Notes: a model not told the origin generated them from the sequence alone. Counted from the stretch's first letter, positions 1-11,604 are shown. The stretch is DNA of 64,000 bases from Euphorbia lathyris (GCF_963576675.1 NC_088911.1:83543256-83607255); one strand, 5' to 3'. Made by a program: numbers and translations.

Positions 1-73
1 TTCTCAAAATGAGTTAGAAAAGAAAACTAGCCCCTTAAAAGGTACTAGTTTTGTAATTGTCCCTTAAATTTAA

Positions 74-478
74 ATACAATCAAAACTTTATAGTTTAACG
101 GGGGCGAAGGAAACGGACAACCCTAGTCTGAGTGAAGCTAACCGGGGCGAATTCCGCTTCACATCCTGCAAAGGGAAATGGAACCGTGTGTCAGTGAGTA
201 ATCCGAAGCAAGTCTTGAAGGATATATCAAACCAGAACCGCTTTTCTAGCCTGAGCGTCGATCATATCCTAGAAGAAAACACTCATCCAAACACAGGAAG
301 GCATAGTAACAGCATGATCACCAGTGTTGGGAATACCAGTAATAGAAGCAAGAGAAGCAGGGCAAGTGAAGGACCACATATCCTCAATCAGCCATTCCTA
401 GAATATTCACTAGGAAGCCATGTGTTTGTTCAGAGTCCACCATCTCCAGGCAATACTGAAGGTGAGGGGCGGTGCTAA
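74..478 (+). pseudogene. LINE ORF1 C-terminal tail
   Basis: The frame is open from 74 to the TAA at 476-478 and lies in the same phase as ORF2, which begins about 50 bases later. The peptide is polar, rich in Ser, Asn and Arg, and has no recognisable domain. That fits the low-complexity tail of LINE ORF1 proteins, which are RNA-binding and chaperone-like in this group. Just upstream the same frame has stops at 65-67 and 71-73, yet bases 2-64 still read as an open peptide, so ORF1 is probably broken near 65-73. The usual ORF1 start and its zinc knuckle lie outside the window. The assignment rests mainly on position before ORF2. Confidence 0.6.
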
Positions 479-526
479 GTTGCGTGTCTTTTGGAGAGTT
501 CCCTGCTACTTTCTTCATCCCACTTT

Positions 527-3500
527 ATGAAGATTGTATCCTGGAATTGTTTTGGTGCCGGTGGTGCCAAATTTCAACGAGCTTTACGTCATTTGGTCAA
601 GACTTATAAACCTACAATCTTAGTCCTTCTGGAGACCAGAATCCAGGGTTCTAGAGCTAGTGCTATTGGGAGAATGCTCTCATTACCTAATGTGGAAATT
701 GTTGAGACCGAGGGCTTCAGTGGAGGTATATGGCTCTTTTGGGATGCTGCGATGGTATCAATTGACATCTTGGGGAGGAACAAACAATTCATCCACAGTA
801 GAATAACGATGAAAGGGGGTCCTTCACACGGTTCTTCTTGGATTTTCACCTCTGTGTATGTCAGACCACAAATGTGTAATAAGAGGTTATTTTTTGAAGA
901 CTTGAGTATGTTAAGCCAGTCGGTTATTGGACCGTGGCTGATCGCAGGCGACTTCAACTGCATCAAAAGAGTTGACGAAAAAAAGGGTGGGTCAGCAAGA
1001 GTCCTTGATCGCTGTGCACCTTTTGCTAACTGGATAAATACTCTCAACCTTGTCGACCTAGGCTATGTCGGACCGGCTTTCACGTGGTACAGGGGAAATT
1101 CTCCACGGACTAGAGTGCCGTGCAGGCTCGATCGGGGTCTTTGTAATTTAGATTGGAGACATGCTTTCCCTGAAGCTGTGGTGCGACATCTTCCGAGAAA
1201 CCAATCAGACCATGTTCCTATTATGATTGACCTTAAGGGTGGTGCGGCGGCTAACCCTCAGGCCCCGTTCCGCTTCCTGGCGGCATGGATGCAATGTCCT
1301 GATTTCAAAGATCTGATTGAGAAGGGGTGGATTGGGAATGGAGATCTCAGAGGAAATTTGAAGAATCTGACTGCAGTCTTGACAGAATGGAATAAAAATG
1401 AGTTTGGAAGCATATTTTTGCGGAAAAAGCGGATTCAGGCCCGAATCGCGGGTGTGCAACTGAGACTAGCAAGGGAGTGTAACAGGGGTCTTCTGAAGCT
1501 TGAGGAAAAACTTCTAAGTGAACTAAATGATATACTGCTACAGGAAGAAATGTTATGGCACCAGAAATCAAGAGTTCAATGGCTTACGTATGGAGACAGG
1601 AACACATCCTTCTTCCACACCTCTATAATTATTCGTCGTCGGAGAAACAAAATTGAGGGATTGCAAGACGAAAATGGCTGTTGGGTCTGGGATGCGGAGG
1701 CACTGAAAGCTATGGCGGTAACCTTCTTCCAGGACCTGTTCTCTAAGGAGAATCCGAATAGGCCGAGGTTAAATGCGAGGACCTCTTTCCCGGAAATATC
1801 AAATGATGATTTGATTGAGTTGCATAGGCCTTTCACGAATGAGGATGTGAAGAAAGCTGTTTTTTCCATATCGCCCCTTAAGGCACCGGGACCTGATGGC
1901 TTCCAAGCCATTTTCTACCAACGGTATTGGCATATCGTGGGGGGATCCGTTTCTGAAAGTGCTTTAAGGGCTCTGAATGAAGGAGCACTGGAGGAGCATG
2001 TAAATGACACATTAATTACACTCATCCCGAAATGTGAGTGCCCGGTTTCCTTTGCCCACTTTCGCCCTATCAGCCTGTGTAACGTAACGTACAAAATCAT
2101 CACAAAATGCATTGTAGAGAAACTGAAACCGTATCTTAGGAAGCTAGTTGGGCCGATGCAGAGTAGCTTTGTCCCAGGAAGACAGGTCACTGATAATGTT
2201 ATTTTGCTGCAGGAAGTGGTGTCCTCGCTGAGAAAACGCCAAAAGAAGAAGAAAGGAATGGTCATAAAACTTGACCATGAAAAAGCCTATGATCGAGTCA
2301 GTTGGGACTTTCTGCACGAAACCCTTGTGAAAGTAGGGATCCCAGTAAACCTAATCAGAATAATCATGACCTGTGTTTCTACAACTCACATGCAGATCCT
2401 ATGGAATGGAGAGAAGAGCCAGGGATTTAATCCAACCCGAGGCCTACGGCAAGGGGATCCACTCTCCCCTTACCTTTTCATGCTCTGCCTTGAACGTCTG
2501 AGTCATATGATCCTGGATGCAGTTGCAAATAAGTCGTGGAAACCAATCAGAGTCTCAAGAGTAGGGCCGCTACTTTCCCATATCTTCTTCGCGGATGATA
2601 TTGTGCTACTAGCTGAGGCATCCAGACAGCAAGCAAGCCTTATACAGAATATCCTCCACAAATTCTGCGATTCCTCGGGGCAGAAAGTGAGCCTCACAAA
2701 ATCTCGAGTCTTCTTCTCGTGTAATATGGACCACCGGGATGAATGGGAGATATGTTCAGATTTGGGAATTGAAGCAACGAATGACCTGGGCCGCTACTTA
2801 GGGGTGTCGATCCTTCATAATCGTGTTAATAAGCACACCTACAGCTTCGTGGTTGATAGAGTGAAAGCTCGGCTAGCTGGGTGGAAAGCTAAGTGTCTAT
2901 CTTTTGCAGGAAGAACAACACTAGTGAAATCAGTTCTCTCTGCGTTGCCTATGTATACCATGCAGACTACTATCCTCCCAATCAGCATATGCAATAATTT
3001 AGACACCCTGAACCGTAGGTTTCTTTGGGGTGCAAAGGAGGGAGAAAGACGAATTAGCTTGGTTAAATGGGATACAGTATGTCAGAGCCGCAGGAAAGGG
3101 GGACTGGGAATTAAAAGAACACATGACTTTAACTTGGCTCTAGTAGCGAAGCTCAGTTGGAGAATCTTGAATGAGCCTGAAACGCTTTGGGTTCAAACTT
3201 TGAGCCAAAAATACATGGGCGGAAATGCAATTGCAGAAAATATCAAGGCGAAACCGGGGCATAGCCAAATATGGAAGTGCGTCGTGAAGGGAGCTGAAAT
3301 TCTAGAGAAAGGGCTAACCCGAGCAGTGAAATCGGGCCGTCAAACTAGTTTCTGGATGGATCGATGGGTCGATGGTAGCCGGCTGATCGACAAAATTTAT
3401 GCACTTGTTTCGAAAGCGGAGACCAGGAAAACAGTCGCAGAGTATTGGGAAGCAGACCCTGGATGGGATTGGCATTGCCTGAGCCAATATCTACCTCAAA

Positions 3501-4657
3501 ATGAGTTATTCAAACTTGCCTCACAGGTTCTGATGGTGGATTCGCAGGAAGAAGACGGGTGGTACTGGGAGGAGACGGCATCGGGAATGTTCTCTGTCCG
3601 ATCCGCCTACTCTCTGTACAAAGGAGCAACGCACGGATCAACAAACAACCAAGAAACGGGCTGGGATTACATATGGAGCTTGAGAGTGACGGAGAGGATG
3701 AGAGCCTTCTTGTGGACCGTAAGGCATGAGGCGATTATGACGAACCATAACAGAAAAAGACGGCACCTGAGTTTAGAGGATAGATGCCCATCGTGCTCGG
3801 ACTCAGAGACTATTATCCACGCTCTTCGGGACTGCAGAGAGGCGAGGAAGGTTTGGGATTACCTTGTGCCAGCCAATAGACGGACGGAGTTTTTTAGAAC
3901 ACCCTTGAAAATCTGGATGGATGGGAATTTGAATATAACAGCGAAGTGGAGAGATCTGGAGTGGCCGAGCCTGTTTGCTGTATCTTGTTGGTGGATCTAG
4001 AGGTGGAGAAATGAGGTGGTGTTTCTGTCGGAACCTGGTTATCGAGATAAGCTGGAATTCATACTGTCACAGGCGAAGGAGATAGCTACTGTTTCCGAGA
4101 GCTGTAACGCGATGAACCAAGGGTTTTACACCGATGTGCCGATATGCTGGAAACCGCCGGAAAACGACTGGATAAAAGTGAACACAGACGGAGCGAGTAA
4201 AGGGAACCCGGGGTTTGCTTGTACAGGAGGGCTTATACGCGACAGGAATGGGAACTGGAAGGGCGGTTTCGCCGGAAATCTGGGTATTTGCACAGCAGAT
4301 TTGGCAGAACTTTGGGGGATATTCTACGGGCTATCTTTAGCTTGGAAGTCAGGGTTCAGACGAGTGATAATTGAATCAGACTCGAAGAAGATGGTGAGGA
4401 TGGTTAATGATAGAGGAAATTGCTATCACAGATACAGCTGGCTTGTTGAGGCGACTAGGACGCTCATAAAGCGGAATTGGGATGTTACAGTGGCTCATAT
4501 CTTCAGGGAAGGTAATAAAGCCACTGATTGGTTGGCGAACTTCGCAGGAACTCTCTCTCTAGGTCACCACGAGTGTGTTGTGCCGCCTGCAGGCCTCCAG
4601 AATATCCTTGACGCTGACATGAACGGTGTAGCAACGGTCCATTGTGTTAGAGTTTAA
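527..4657 (+). pseudogene. LINE ORF2: endonuclease, RT and RNase H, one nonsense codon
   Basis: The first ATG at 527 opens the endonuclease with the motif SWNCFGAGG; its catalytic SDH lies at 1205-1213. The reverse transcriptase core begins near 1870 (LKAPGPDGF) and has its active-site FADD at 2588-2599. A Cys/His-rich zf-RVT-like region follows around 3785-3835 (CPSC, then H and C). A plant-type RNase H domain covers about 4171-4560, with the acidic residues visible in NTDGASKGNPG, AELWG, ESDSKK and ATDW. The frame is interrupted once, by TAG at 3998-4000, and resumes in the same phase, so the break separates the RT part from RNase H. A protein of about 1,370 residues is usual for this layout. 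The product would nick DNA and prime reverse transcription at the nick. No other lesion was found in this 4.1 kb frame. Confidence 0.92.
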
Positions 4658-4713
4658 TGTTTTTTAGTTGTGTTTTCTTTCTGCTCGGTCTGACCCCTCC
4701 TTGTTACCAAAAA

Positions 4714-5394
4714 TTATTTTGATTTTCTTTTTCTCTTTATACATATCCTTAAATAGGAATATTCCATTTCAACTCAAACAAAAAACCTTCAATGGATATA
4801 ATTAGATAATTAATCAGATATATTTTTTTTGGTAAACACGAAAAGTAAACATGAAAAAAAGACTTGGACGGAATCATCTTGGAAAATATATATTTTTATA
4901 TGAATTCGTATTAGTAAAATAATTTACTAATATTTAATGTATTTTAAATATTAAATTTAGCCACGTCACAAATATCGTACGTACACCTCTCATAATGAAA
5001 ACATACGCACTTATGACATGGCCATTATTTTATTTTTTTGAAGAATGACATGGCCATTATTAAACTTGAAATGTTTTATTTTATAGTAGTAGTCTTGTGT
5101 GCTTAAATTAAATGCAGAATATTTTAAATTTGTCAAACAAGATGGCCGCCAGCCAAAATTTAATTTTGTCAAGTTTGAAAGTCAAAGGAAAATACAAATC
5201 AGAATGAAATTTTTATTTCTAGAAGTAATTGATTTTATGTGCAATGAAATCTTTTTTTTAAAGAAAAAATGTAAGGAATAAACGAACATAATATCCGCGA
5301 AGGATAAAAATAATTACTAAAAGTATAAAAAAAAACTTATAAAAGTATAAAAAATATAAAATAATAATATATTTTTAATAAATCCAAAGCTGTA
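4714..5394. other. AT-rich intergenic region with a short direct repeat
   Basis: No gene is visible. The stretch is very AT-rich. A 16-base word, TGACATGGCCATTATT, occurs twice between about 5014 and 5061, which suggests a small local duplication. Nothing else could be assigned. Confidence 0.5.
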
Positions 5395-5565
5395 GAAAAA
5401 TATTTGCAATCAAAACTTCATTCTTTAAACTATTCCGAATATTTGGATCTGAGTCTTTTTTTTTTATAACTACGTAAATTTACAACAAAAATATATAGAA
5501 AGATATCTGCAATCCAAACTTCATCCTTTAAACTACTCCGAACATTTAGATTTGAGTCATTTTTT
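5395..5565. repeat. Diverged tandem duplication upstream of the oxidase gene
   Basis: Two similar segments of about 70 bases lie at about 5395-5468 and 5497-5565. Each reads from an A-rich start through ATATYTGCAATC, ACTTCATYCTTTAAACTA and CCGAAYATTTRGATYTGAGTC into a T run. They differ at several positions, so the duplication is not recent. It sits about 300-460 bases upstream of the oxidase start codon. Confidence 0.75.
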
Positions 5566-5816
5566 TGCAACGGAATTTTGACCCTTAAAATGTGTTTCTT
5601 TATCATTTTTAATTTTTTGGCTACTGTTTTATAGAGGAAAGTAAGGATTAGGATATGATTAGCTGGCAAATCTTTAGCTTAAACGATATTTATGGAAAAA
5701 ATCTCCTCCGACCTCGTTTTAATTACATCCAAATTAATAATTAAGATAATGTTGATTGACTTTTCCATTTCCATTAAAATGTAGAGCATGCTTCATAGTT
5801 GATCATACCCTTCTCT

Positions 5817-5826
5817 CTATATATAG
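5817..5826 (+). promoter_or_regulatory. TATA box of the berberine-bridge-like gene
   Basis: CTATATATAG lies about 32 bases before the ATG at 5858, after a CT-rich tract. If it is used, the 5' UTR would be only about 10 bases, so a different start site is possible. This is inferred from sequence only. Confidence 0.5.
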
Positions 5827-5857
5827 CTTAACTAATAAAATATATACCACATTGAAA

Positions 5858-7444
5858 ATGAAGATTTTAATAACATTATGTTCATTGCTTACTTTGCTAG
5901 CTACAGCATCATCATCAAATCCAGTTGTTGACAACTTCCTCCAATGTCTACCCAATCATATTAATCACTCTATACCAATCCAAGACGCCATTTTTACCCC
6001 AAACAATTCATCTTTTCAACAAGTCCTTGAAACCTACATCAAAAACCGCAGATTTTTAAACCCCAGAACCCCCAAACCAGTAGCCATCATAACTGCTCTT
6101 CATGAATCCCATATTCAAGCAACCATCAACTGTGCAAAGGATAATTCTTTACAGATCAGAATTCGAAGTGGCGGCCATGATTTCGAAGGTCTTTCCTATA
6201 GATCAAACACATCTTTTGTCATTCTTGACATGTTCAATTTACGATCCATTGATATAGATATTGCCTCCGAGACTGCCTGGGTTCAATCTGGTGCTATTCT
6301 TGGTGAACTTTATTATCAAATTTCCAAGTTAAGTAAAGTCCATGCCTTCCCGGCCGGAGTTTGCTCTTCCCTTGGAGTTGGAGGTCACTTTAGCGGCGGA
6401 GGGTATGGGAATTTGATGAGGAAGTATGGCCTTTCTGTTGATAATGTAATTGATGCGATAATTGTTGATTTTAATGGGAATATATATGATAGAAAATCCA
6501 TGGGGGAAGATCTTTTCTGGGCAATTAGAGGAGGTGGTGGAGCTAGTTTTGGTGTTATTTTATCTTGGAAAATCAAATTGGTTCGAGTTCCATCTATAGT
6601 TACAGTTTTCAAAGTTCCAAGAACCTTGGAGCAAGGTGGAACTGACATTTTTTACAAGTGGCAACAAGTTTCTACAGAAATAGATAAAGAACTCTACATA
6701 AGAGCACAACCGGAGATTCAAAATCCAAGAAACGAGACTGAAAAGAAGACTGTTAGAATCAGCTTCATAGGGCAATTCTTAGGACAAAAAAGCAAGCTTC
6801 TTTCTATAATGAAAAACAAATTCCCTGAACTGGATTTGCAGGCAGAAGATTGCCAAGAGGTAAGCTGGGTTGAATCAGCTATGTTTTGGGATAATTTTCC
6901 TATTGGAACACCTCCTGAAGTCATTCTGAATCGGACAGTGCCAGCACAAATATTCTTCAAGACCAAATCAGATTATGTGAAACAAATTATTCCCAAGAAA
7001 GATTTGGAAAAGATATGGGAAATGTTCATGAAAACAGAAGGAATGATAATGCAATGGAATCCATATGGAGGGAGAATGAAAGAGATTTCGGATACAGAAA
7101 TTGCATTTCCACACAGAAAAGGATACTTATTCAAGATTCAGTATTTGACAATGTGGTTTGTAGAAGGAGAAGAGGTTGAAGAAAGTCATATAAAATTGGC
7201 CAGAGAAATGTATGATGGAATGGTTCCATATGCGAGCAAAGATCCAAGAGAAGCTTTTCTAAACTATAGAGATCTTGACATTGGAAGTAATCCAAGCAAT
7301 GAGACTAACTTCGAGCAGGCTGAGGTTTACGGCCGTAAATATTTCAAAAACAACTTTGTAAAATTGACAGAGGTGAAGAAGAGAGTAGATCCAGATAATT
7401 TCTTCAAGAATGAGCAGAGTATTCCTCCTGCTATTACTGCCTGA
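5858..7444 (+). CDS. Berberine bridge enzyme-like FAD-linked oxidase
   Basis: An intact, intronless frame of 528 residues, the usual length and exon structure for this plant family. The ATG at 5858 is chosen because it is followed directly by a hydrophobic signal peptide (residues 1-19, cleaved near ATASSS), so the protein should enter the secretory pathway. The FAD-binding PCMH-type domain spans about residues 70-245. Both residues that attach FAD covalently in this family are present: His107 in RSGGHDFEG and Cys169 in AGVCSSLGVGGHFSGGGYG. The C-terminal BBE domain ends in the typical VDPDNFFKNEQSIPP. The active-site region with YGGRM is also present. Members oxidise alkaloids, cannabinoid precursors, oligosaccharides or monolignols; the substrate cannot be read from the sequence. 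It lies between transposons but shows no break. Confidence 0.95.
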   Translation: MKILITLCSLLTLLATASSSNPVVDNFLQCLPNHINHSIPIQDAIFTPNNSSFQQVLETYIKNRRFLNPRTPKPVAIITALHESHIQATINCAKDNSLQIRIRSGGHDFEGLSYRSNTSFVILDMFNLRSIDIDIASETAWVQSGAILGELYYQISKLSKVHAFPAGVCSSLGVGGHFSGGGYGNLMRKYGLSVDNVIDAIIVDFNGNIYDRKSMGEDLFWAIRGGGGASFGVILSWKIKLVRVPSIVTVFKVPRTLEQGGTDIFYKWQQVSTEIDKELYIRAQPEIQNPRNETEKKTVRISFIGQFLGQKSKLLSIMKNKFPELDLQAEDCQEVSWVESAMFWDNFPIGTPPEVILNRTVPAQIFFKTKSDYVKQIIPKKDLEKIWEMFMKTEGMIMQWNPYGGRMKEISDTEIAFPHRKGYLFKIQYLTMWFVEGEEVEESHIKLAREMYDGMVPYASKDPREAFLNYRDLDIGSNPSNETNFEQAEVYGRKYFKNNFVKLTEVKKRVDPDNFFKNEQSIPPAITA

Positions 7445-7744
7445 TTAGTCAATACATAGAATACATGGGATGTGTTTGATAGAAGTCTTTGTGATTAAAT
7501 AAGAATACTGTATATTAGGAAGTATTGTAATTATACACGTTTGGGAGGAAACCGGCTAGGGTTAGGCCGAATACTTTTTATATATATATATGTACCTAAT
7601 TGCTTGAATAATACAAGGCGAAACATAGAGTTATTCCAACTATCGATTCTCGTACATGGCATCAAAAGCTTTCTAGGTTTCATCACCAACCAATCCTATT
7701 CTCTCAATTTTTTTTTTTCTATTTCGTGCCTTGTTTTGATTACG

Positions 7745-8449
7745 ATGTCTACTGCATCACAAACCCATAATGACTCCTCCTCTAACATCAGTTCGTCTGG
7801 GCCTTCGAATGGTTCTGTTCCACAAGGAAGTCTGTTTTCGCAGCCTGGTTCTTATCTCTCTCATGGTCTTTTTTCCAAGCTGACATCTGCCAACTTCTTA
7901 ATCTGGAAAACGCAAGTTGAGCTTGCGCTTGCTGGTTGTGATCGGCTGGATCACATCGAAACCGAGACTACCTTGGCTCCGGGTAGTGCTGATTTTGTTC
8001 AATGGAATAAGGCAGACAAGCAAGTCATGTCTTGGCTTTTCAATTGTATTTCTGATAACATGTTACCACAATTGATTGGGTCTAAAACAGCCTATGAGGC
8101 ATGGACCAAACTCAATCAAACCTTTGCATCTGGTTCTATACCACAGGTGCGCAATCTCCGTCAGCAACTGTTAACCTTGAAACGTGATTCTGAAGCAATC
8201 ACCCCTTATATGCAACGAGTTAAGGCTCTTTTTGATCAACTCAAAGCTTTGCAAAAGCCCATGAGCCTAGATGATTTTGTTGCTTATGTTATTGCTGGAC
8301 TTGGACCTTCGTACCGCCCTTTTTGTCATTCTCTCGAAACTGGTATGCATCACTACTCTTTTGATCAATTATTTGGTTTGTTGTTGAGCGAAGAAATTCA
8401 ATTAGCTCGAGATACGAGTATTGAATCTCCTGATGTCCTTCCTCCGTGA
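7745..8449 (+). pseudogene. Copia gag, N-terminal part
   Basis: The ATG at 7745 opens a 234-codon frame ending at TGA 8447-8449. It contains the UBN2-type Copia gag region: FLIWKTQVELAL near the start, QVMSWLFNCISD, AYEAWTKLNQTFA, and a YMQRVKALFDQL segment. In an intact element gag would continue into an RG-rich region and a zinc knuckle. Here those are found only in another frame starting just before the stop, so a frameshift near 8440 separates them. The protein would form the particle that packages element RNA. Confidence 0.85.
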
Positions 8450-9075
8450 CCAATTTTACTGCTCGTGGCGGTCCTTGTAATCGGAGTCGTGGTCGTGGTC
8501 GAAACCAAAGGGGTGGCCGTGGTGCCACTAATTTTAATCAGCAATGTATGACTCATTGGAATTCCCTCCCACAGACTCAATCAGCCGGCTATGATGTCTC
8601 TACTCTTTTGTGCTATAATTGTAAAGGGTGTGGCCATATCTCCAAAAATTATTCATCCCCAATCTTTCCCAAAGAGCAACGTATCAACCCCTGCCTTACA
8701 TCAAATAATTCCTCCACATCTCAAGCCAATGGCCAATGGATTATGGATACTGGAGCAACTCATCACCTGACTTCGAATTTGGAGAACCTGCACTTCCATT
8801 TTGAGTACAACGGCCCCGAACAAGTCCACTGTTGTAATGGTTCTAAACTCCTTATTCATTATATTGGTTCTTTTTCTTATGGTATCAATGGTAAAAATGT
8901 TCAATTTCGCGATGTTCTTTTTGTTCCTTCTACGAATAATAATCTTGTTTCCATTCGTTCACTAACGGCATCTAATCGTATTTCTGTTGAATTCTTTTCT
9001 GACTCTTTTGTGATTAAGGATTTGGAAATGAAGGAAACACTCCTCATGGGCCGGAGTAAGGATGGACTTTACTAA
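8446..9075 (+). pseudogene. Copia gag C-terminus, protease and GAG-pre-integrase remnant
   Basis: This frame continues the element after the gag frameshift. It shows an RGRGRNQRGG stretch, then a zinc knuckle CYNCKGCGHISKNY whose last Cys is replaced by Tyr. The aspartic protease follows with the intact active site WIMDTGATHHLT. Next comes the VLFVPSTNNNLVS segment typical of the protease C-terminus, and the start of the GAG-pre-integrase region up to the TAA at 9073-9075. Coding-like sequence continues shortly beyond the stop and then ends at the junction near 9140. Confidence 0.85.
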
Positions 9076-9139
9076 CTTCCAGTTTCGTCGGTGTCTTCCA
9101 CTTTTCCAGTTCAATTAAATGTTGTTGCTTTATCCACAT

Positions 9140-10413
9140 AGAGTGACCGAGTTAAAATGAGACTATTAGGTGAACATTTAATTTGGATGACCAAAATCAC
9201 ATTCATGAGTCCTGCATCTTTCATATCAAACCATGAGTTTAACATATCCTTGGTACTTTTTACCATCTTGTCATTACTTCCCATAATAAGTATGTCATCA
9301 ACATACAAACACAGAATGACATATCCTTCATTTGTAGTTTTAACATAAATACATTCGTCACACTCATTTATTTTATAGTTGTTTTCTATTATGACATCAT
9401 AAAAAAAATTTATGCCATTGTTTTGGTGCTTACTTTAATCCATATAAAGGCTTCACCAATTTACAGATTTTTCTTTCCTGACCCGGAGCTACATGTAGAT
9501 CTCTTCATCTGGATCTCCATTCAATAAAGTTTTCTTAACATCCATCTGATGTACTTCAAGATTCCACGAGTCGGTGATTGAAATTATCATCCTAATAGAC
9601 GTTATCCTGGACACAAGAGAGTACGTGTCAGAGTAGTCAACATCTTCTTTTTGTCTATAACCTTTTATAACCAATCCGTTCTTATACTTATGAATTGTTC
9701 CATCTGCTATTTTTCATTTGAAAATCCATCTAAAACTTAGTGATTGCATTCATGGAGGGAGGTCCATTAATTTCGACGTATAGTTTTGTAAGGTGGAGTC
9801 AGTTTCACTCCTTGTAGCCTCTTTACATAAAGGGTTTTCCGTTGAGCTTATAGCTGCCTTGTAGTTTTGAGGCTCCACCTCTACCATATATGTTAAAAAT
9901 CTAGACCAAGTGATTTTTCTACCTTAGCTCTCTTACTCCTTCTAGGCTCAGCCCATCCCTCAATTTCCACATCAATTTCTTATTAAGGGTCCTGACTATT
10001 ATCATCAACAGTTTCTAAAGTCTATTTAGGTCTCAAACCATCCTCCTGTTCCTTACAAGGGAATATATTTTCAAAGAATAATGCATTGTTTGATTCAATT
10101 ATGGTGTTCTTATGAATCTCATGATTTTTAGATTCAAGCACAAGAAATCTATATGTATTATTATAAATCATACCTAATGAAAATACAATCCAACGTCTTT
10201 GGACCTATTTTCATTCTTTTTGGTAACGGAGCCATTACTTTAGCAAAACACCCCACGCTTTCAAGTAATTATAGGAAGGTTTCCTTCATTTCTATAATTC
10301 ATGTGGTGTCTTGTCTAATTTCTTGGCGGTCACTTTATTTAAAAGGTGATTAGCTGATAATACAACTTCCCTTCATATGTTCTGTGGTGATGCATATTTT
10401 ACATATACATGCA
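9140..10413 (-). pseudogene. Copia-H integrase C-terminus and reverse transcriptase, minus strand
   Basis: Reading leftwards from about 10400, the minus strand gives the end of a Copia integrase core (EVVLSANHLLNKV, then a KTPHEL segment). Next is the integrase-RT linker (FLVLESKNHEIHKNTIIES) and then RT pieces, including LEVHQMDVK near 9540 and the active site YVDDILIMGSN near 9275-9305. Many stops and frameshifts break it. The upstream half of the same kind of integrase is found on the same strand at 43127-45018. I therefore read this as the downstream part of one element split by the intervening nest. It stops abruptly near 9140. Confidence 0.8.
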
Positions 10414-10765
10414 TGTGAAGGCAAGTGCACATTAATCGTGTATCAAGTAATAAAGTGAAAGTAAAGTATCGTTCCCACGAGGATGGTGATTATAAGTATT
10501 AATCTTTTTGCTTACTATCTATTATTTAAACAATCGAAAAGTAGAGTTTGTTGGGTGACCAAGTTAAGACTTAATTAAGAAGTGAAATAAAAACTAGACA
10601 AATTAATTAAGAGATTACTTATATTGAAAGAAACTAAGGCTTCTAGCTTCATTTAACCTCTTTGTTTGGTAATAACGCTTAACCCCTTTTAAGTCATTTT
10701 ATCCTTTCTAAGATGATGATATTTCTTATTAACTAATAGATTCTCGAGATTGGTTCTAATCTATC

Positions 10766-11035
10766 GATTAATTACTTCACTTTGGTTCGGCTCAAGTAAT
10801 TAATCTAGAGCATTAGGTTTTATTAATATAAACTTTTTTAACCTACTTTACCTTGGTCCAGCTAAAGTGATTACATAAGATTCAAGAAAGCCGCTCGAGT
10901 AATTAGTTCTTAACTTTCGATTAATTACTTCACTTTGGTCCGGCTCAAATAATTAATCAAAAAGAAGCATTAAGTTTTCTTAGTTCCAAACCTTCGATTT
11001 ATTACTTCACTTTGGTCTGGCTCAAGTAATAAATC
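10766..11035. repeat. Three 40-base hairpin repeats with a compensated stem change
   Basis: Copies lie at 10766-10805, 10919-10958 and 10996-11035. Each is a 12-base arm, a loop around CACTTTGGTYYGGCTC, and the inverted arm. Copy 1 pairs GATTAATTACTT with AAGTAATTAATC. Copy 3 pairs GATTTATTACTT with AAGTAATAAATC, a matched change on both sides. Copy 2 has one mismatch. Looser relatives occur near 10850 and 11120. Confidence 0.8.
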
Positions 11036-11593
11036 TAAGATTTGTAATAAGATTCATGAAAAACCTTGGAAAACCAATAAGCCACACTAAATGGTCATTA
11101 GGTCCAACTTATGAGTTTCGATTAATCAATTTAATCACGGTCAATATAAATGATTAATTATATTCAAGTTGGGATTCGGTCCATCTCCTACAAGCATTAA
11201 GAATCATAAGTTAGTTCTTAAAAAGGATAAACATAGCTTAAATAGGTTAAACATAATTACCATATAATTAAGGTTAAGATCTGCTTTTACCTTTAGTTAA
11301 GAGGGTTTTAGCCTATGATTAGATTAAAACACATCTTAGAAAGATATATAATGGAGTTCATAGTAATAAAAGAGATTGAAGTTTAGAAGAAACCGTAATG
11401 ACGATTGTCGAACGAACTTCTTCGGTAACTTGAAACTTACTTTTATTTGATGAAGTTGTGCACAAACAACAACTTGAGAACAATAACAACAATAAATACA
11501 ACTGATTCTTGAAGAGAAGAATCAGCAAAATAACATTATAGAGGGAGGAATTAAGCCTAGGCTTGGTGTATTCTCAAATGGCTCCCAGGGTCT

Positions 11594-11604
11594 CCTTTTA
11601 TAGT
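11594..11604 (-). promoter_or_regulatory. Minus-strand TATA box in the LTR-like block
   Basis: On the minus strand the sequence reads ACTATAAAAGG. It would drive transcription towards lower coordinates, as expected for an LTR in minus orientation. No experimental support. Confidence 0.45.

Larger units (their letters stand above)
1..4713 (+). mobile_element. L1-type LINE, 5' part cut by window edge
   Basis: A plant L1-type LINE enters from the left edge. In order it shows the tail of ORF1, an ORF2 with endonuclease, reverse transcriptase, a Cys/His-rich C-terminal region and an RNase H domain, then a short T-rich 3' UTR. The 3' end is placed at TTGTTACCAAAAA (4701-4713), a kind of ending I associate with this LINE group. 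No long poly(A) or clear target duplication is visible, so the end is approximate. A much more decayed relative lies at the right window edge. ORF2 is nearly intact, so this copy is fairly young. Confidence 0.9.
7500..9140 (+). mobile_element. Truncated plus-strand Copia element
   Basis: A Copia fragment starts just after the oxidase gene. An LTR-like end with a TATA-like tract (about 7576-7592) runs to about 7655, ending in CA. It is followed by TGGCATCAAAAGC at 7656-7668, a degenerate primer-binding site resembling the initiator-Met tRNA type. Gag and protease coding remnants follow. Integrase, RT and RNase H are absent on this strand: at about 9140 the sequence switches to a Copia RT on the opposite strand. 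The left boundary is uncertain. Confidence 0.7.

Noticed and set aside
604..1047. Minus-strand ORF of 147 codons inside LINE ORF2
   Set aside because: It lies opposite the conserved endonuclease coding sequence and has no features of its own.
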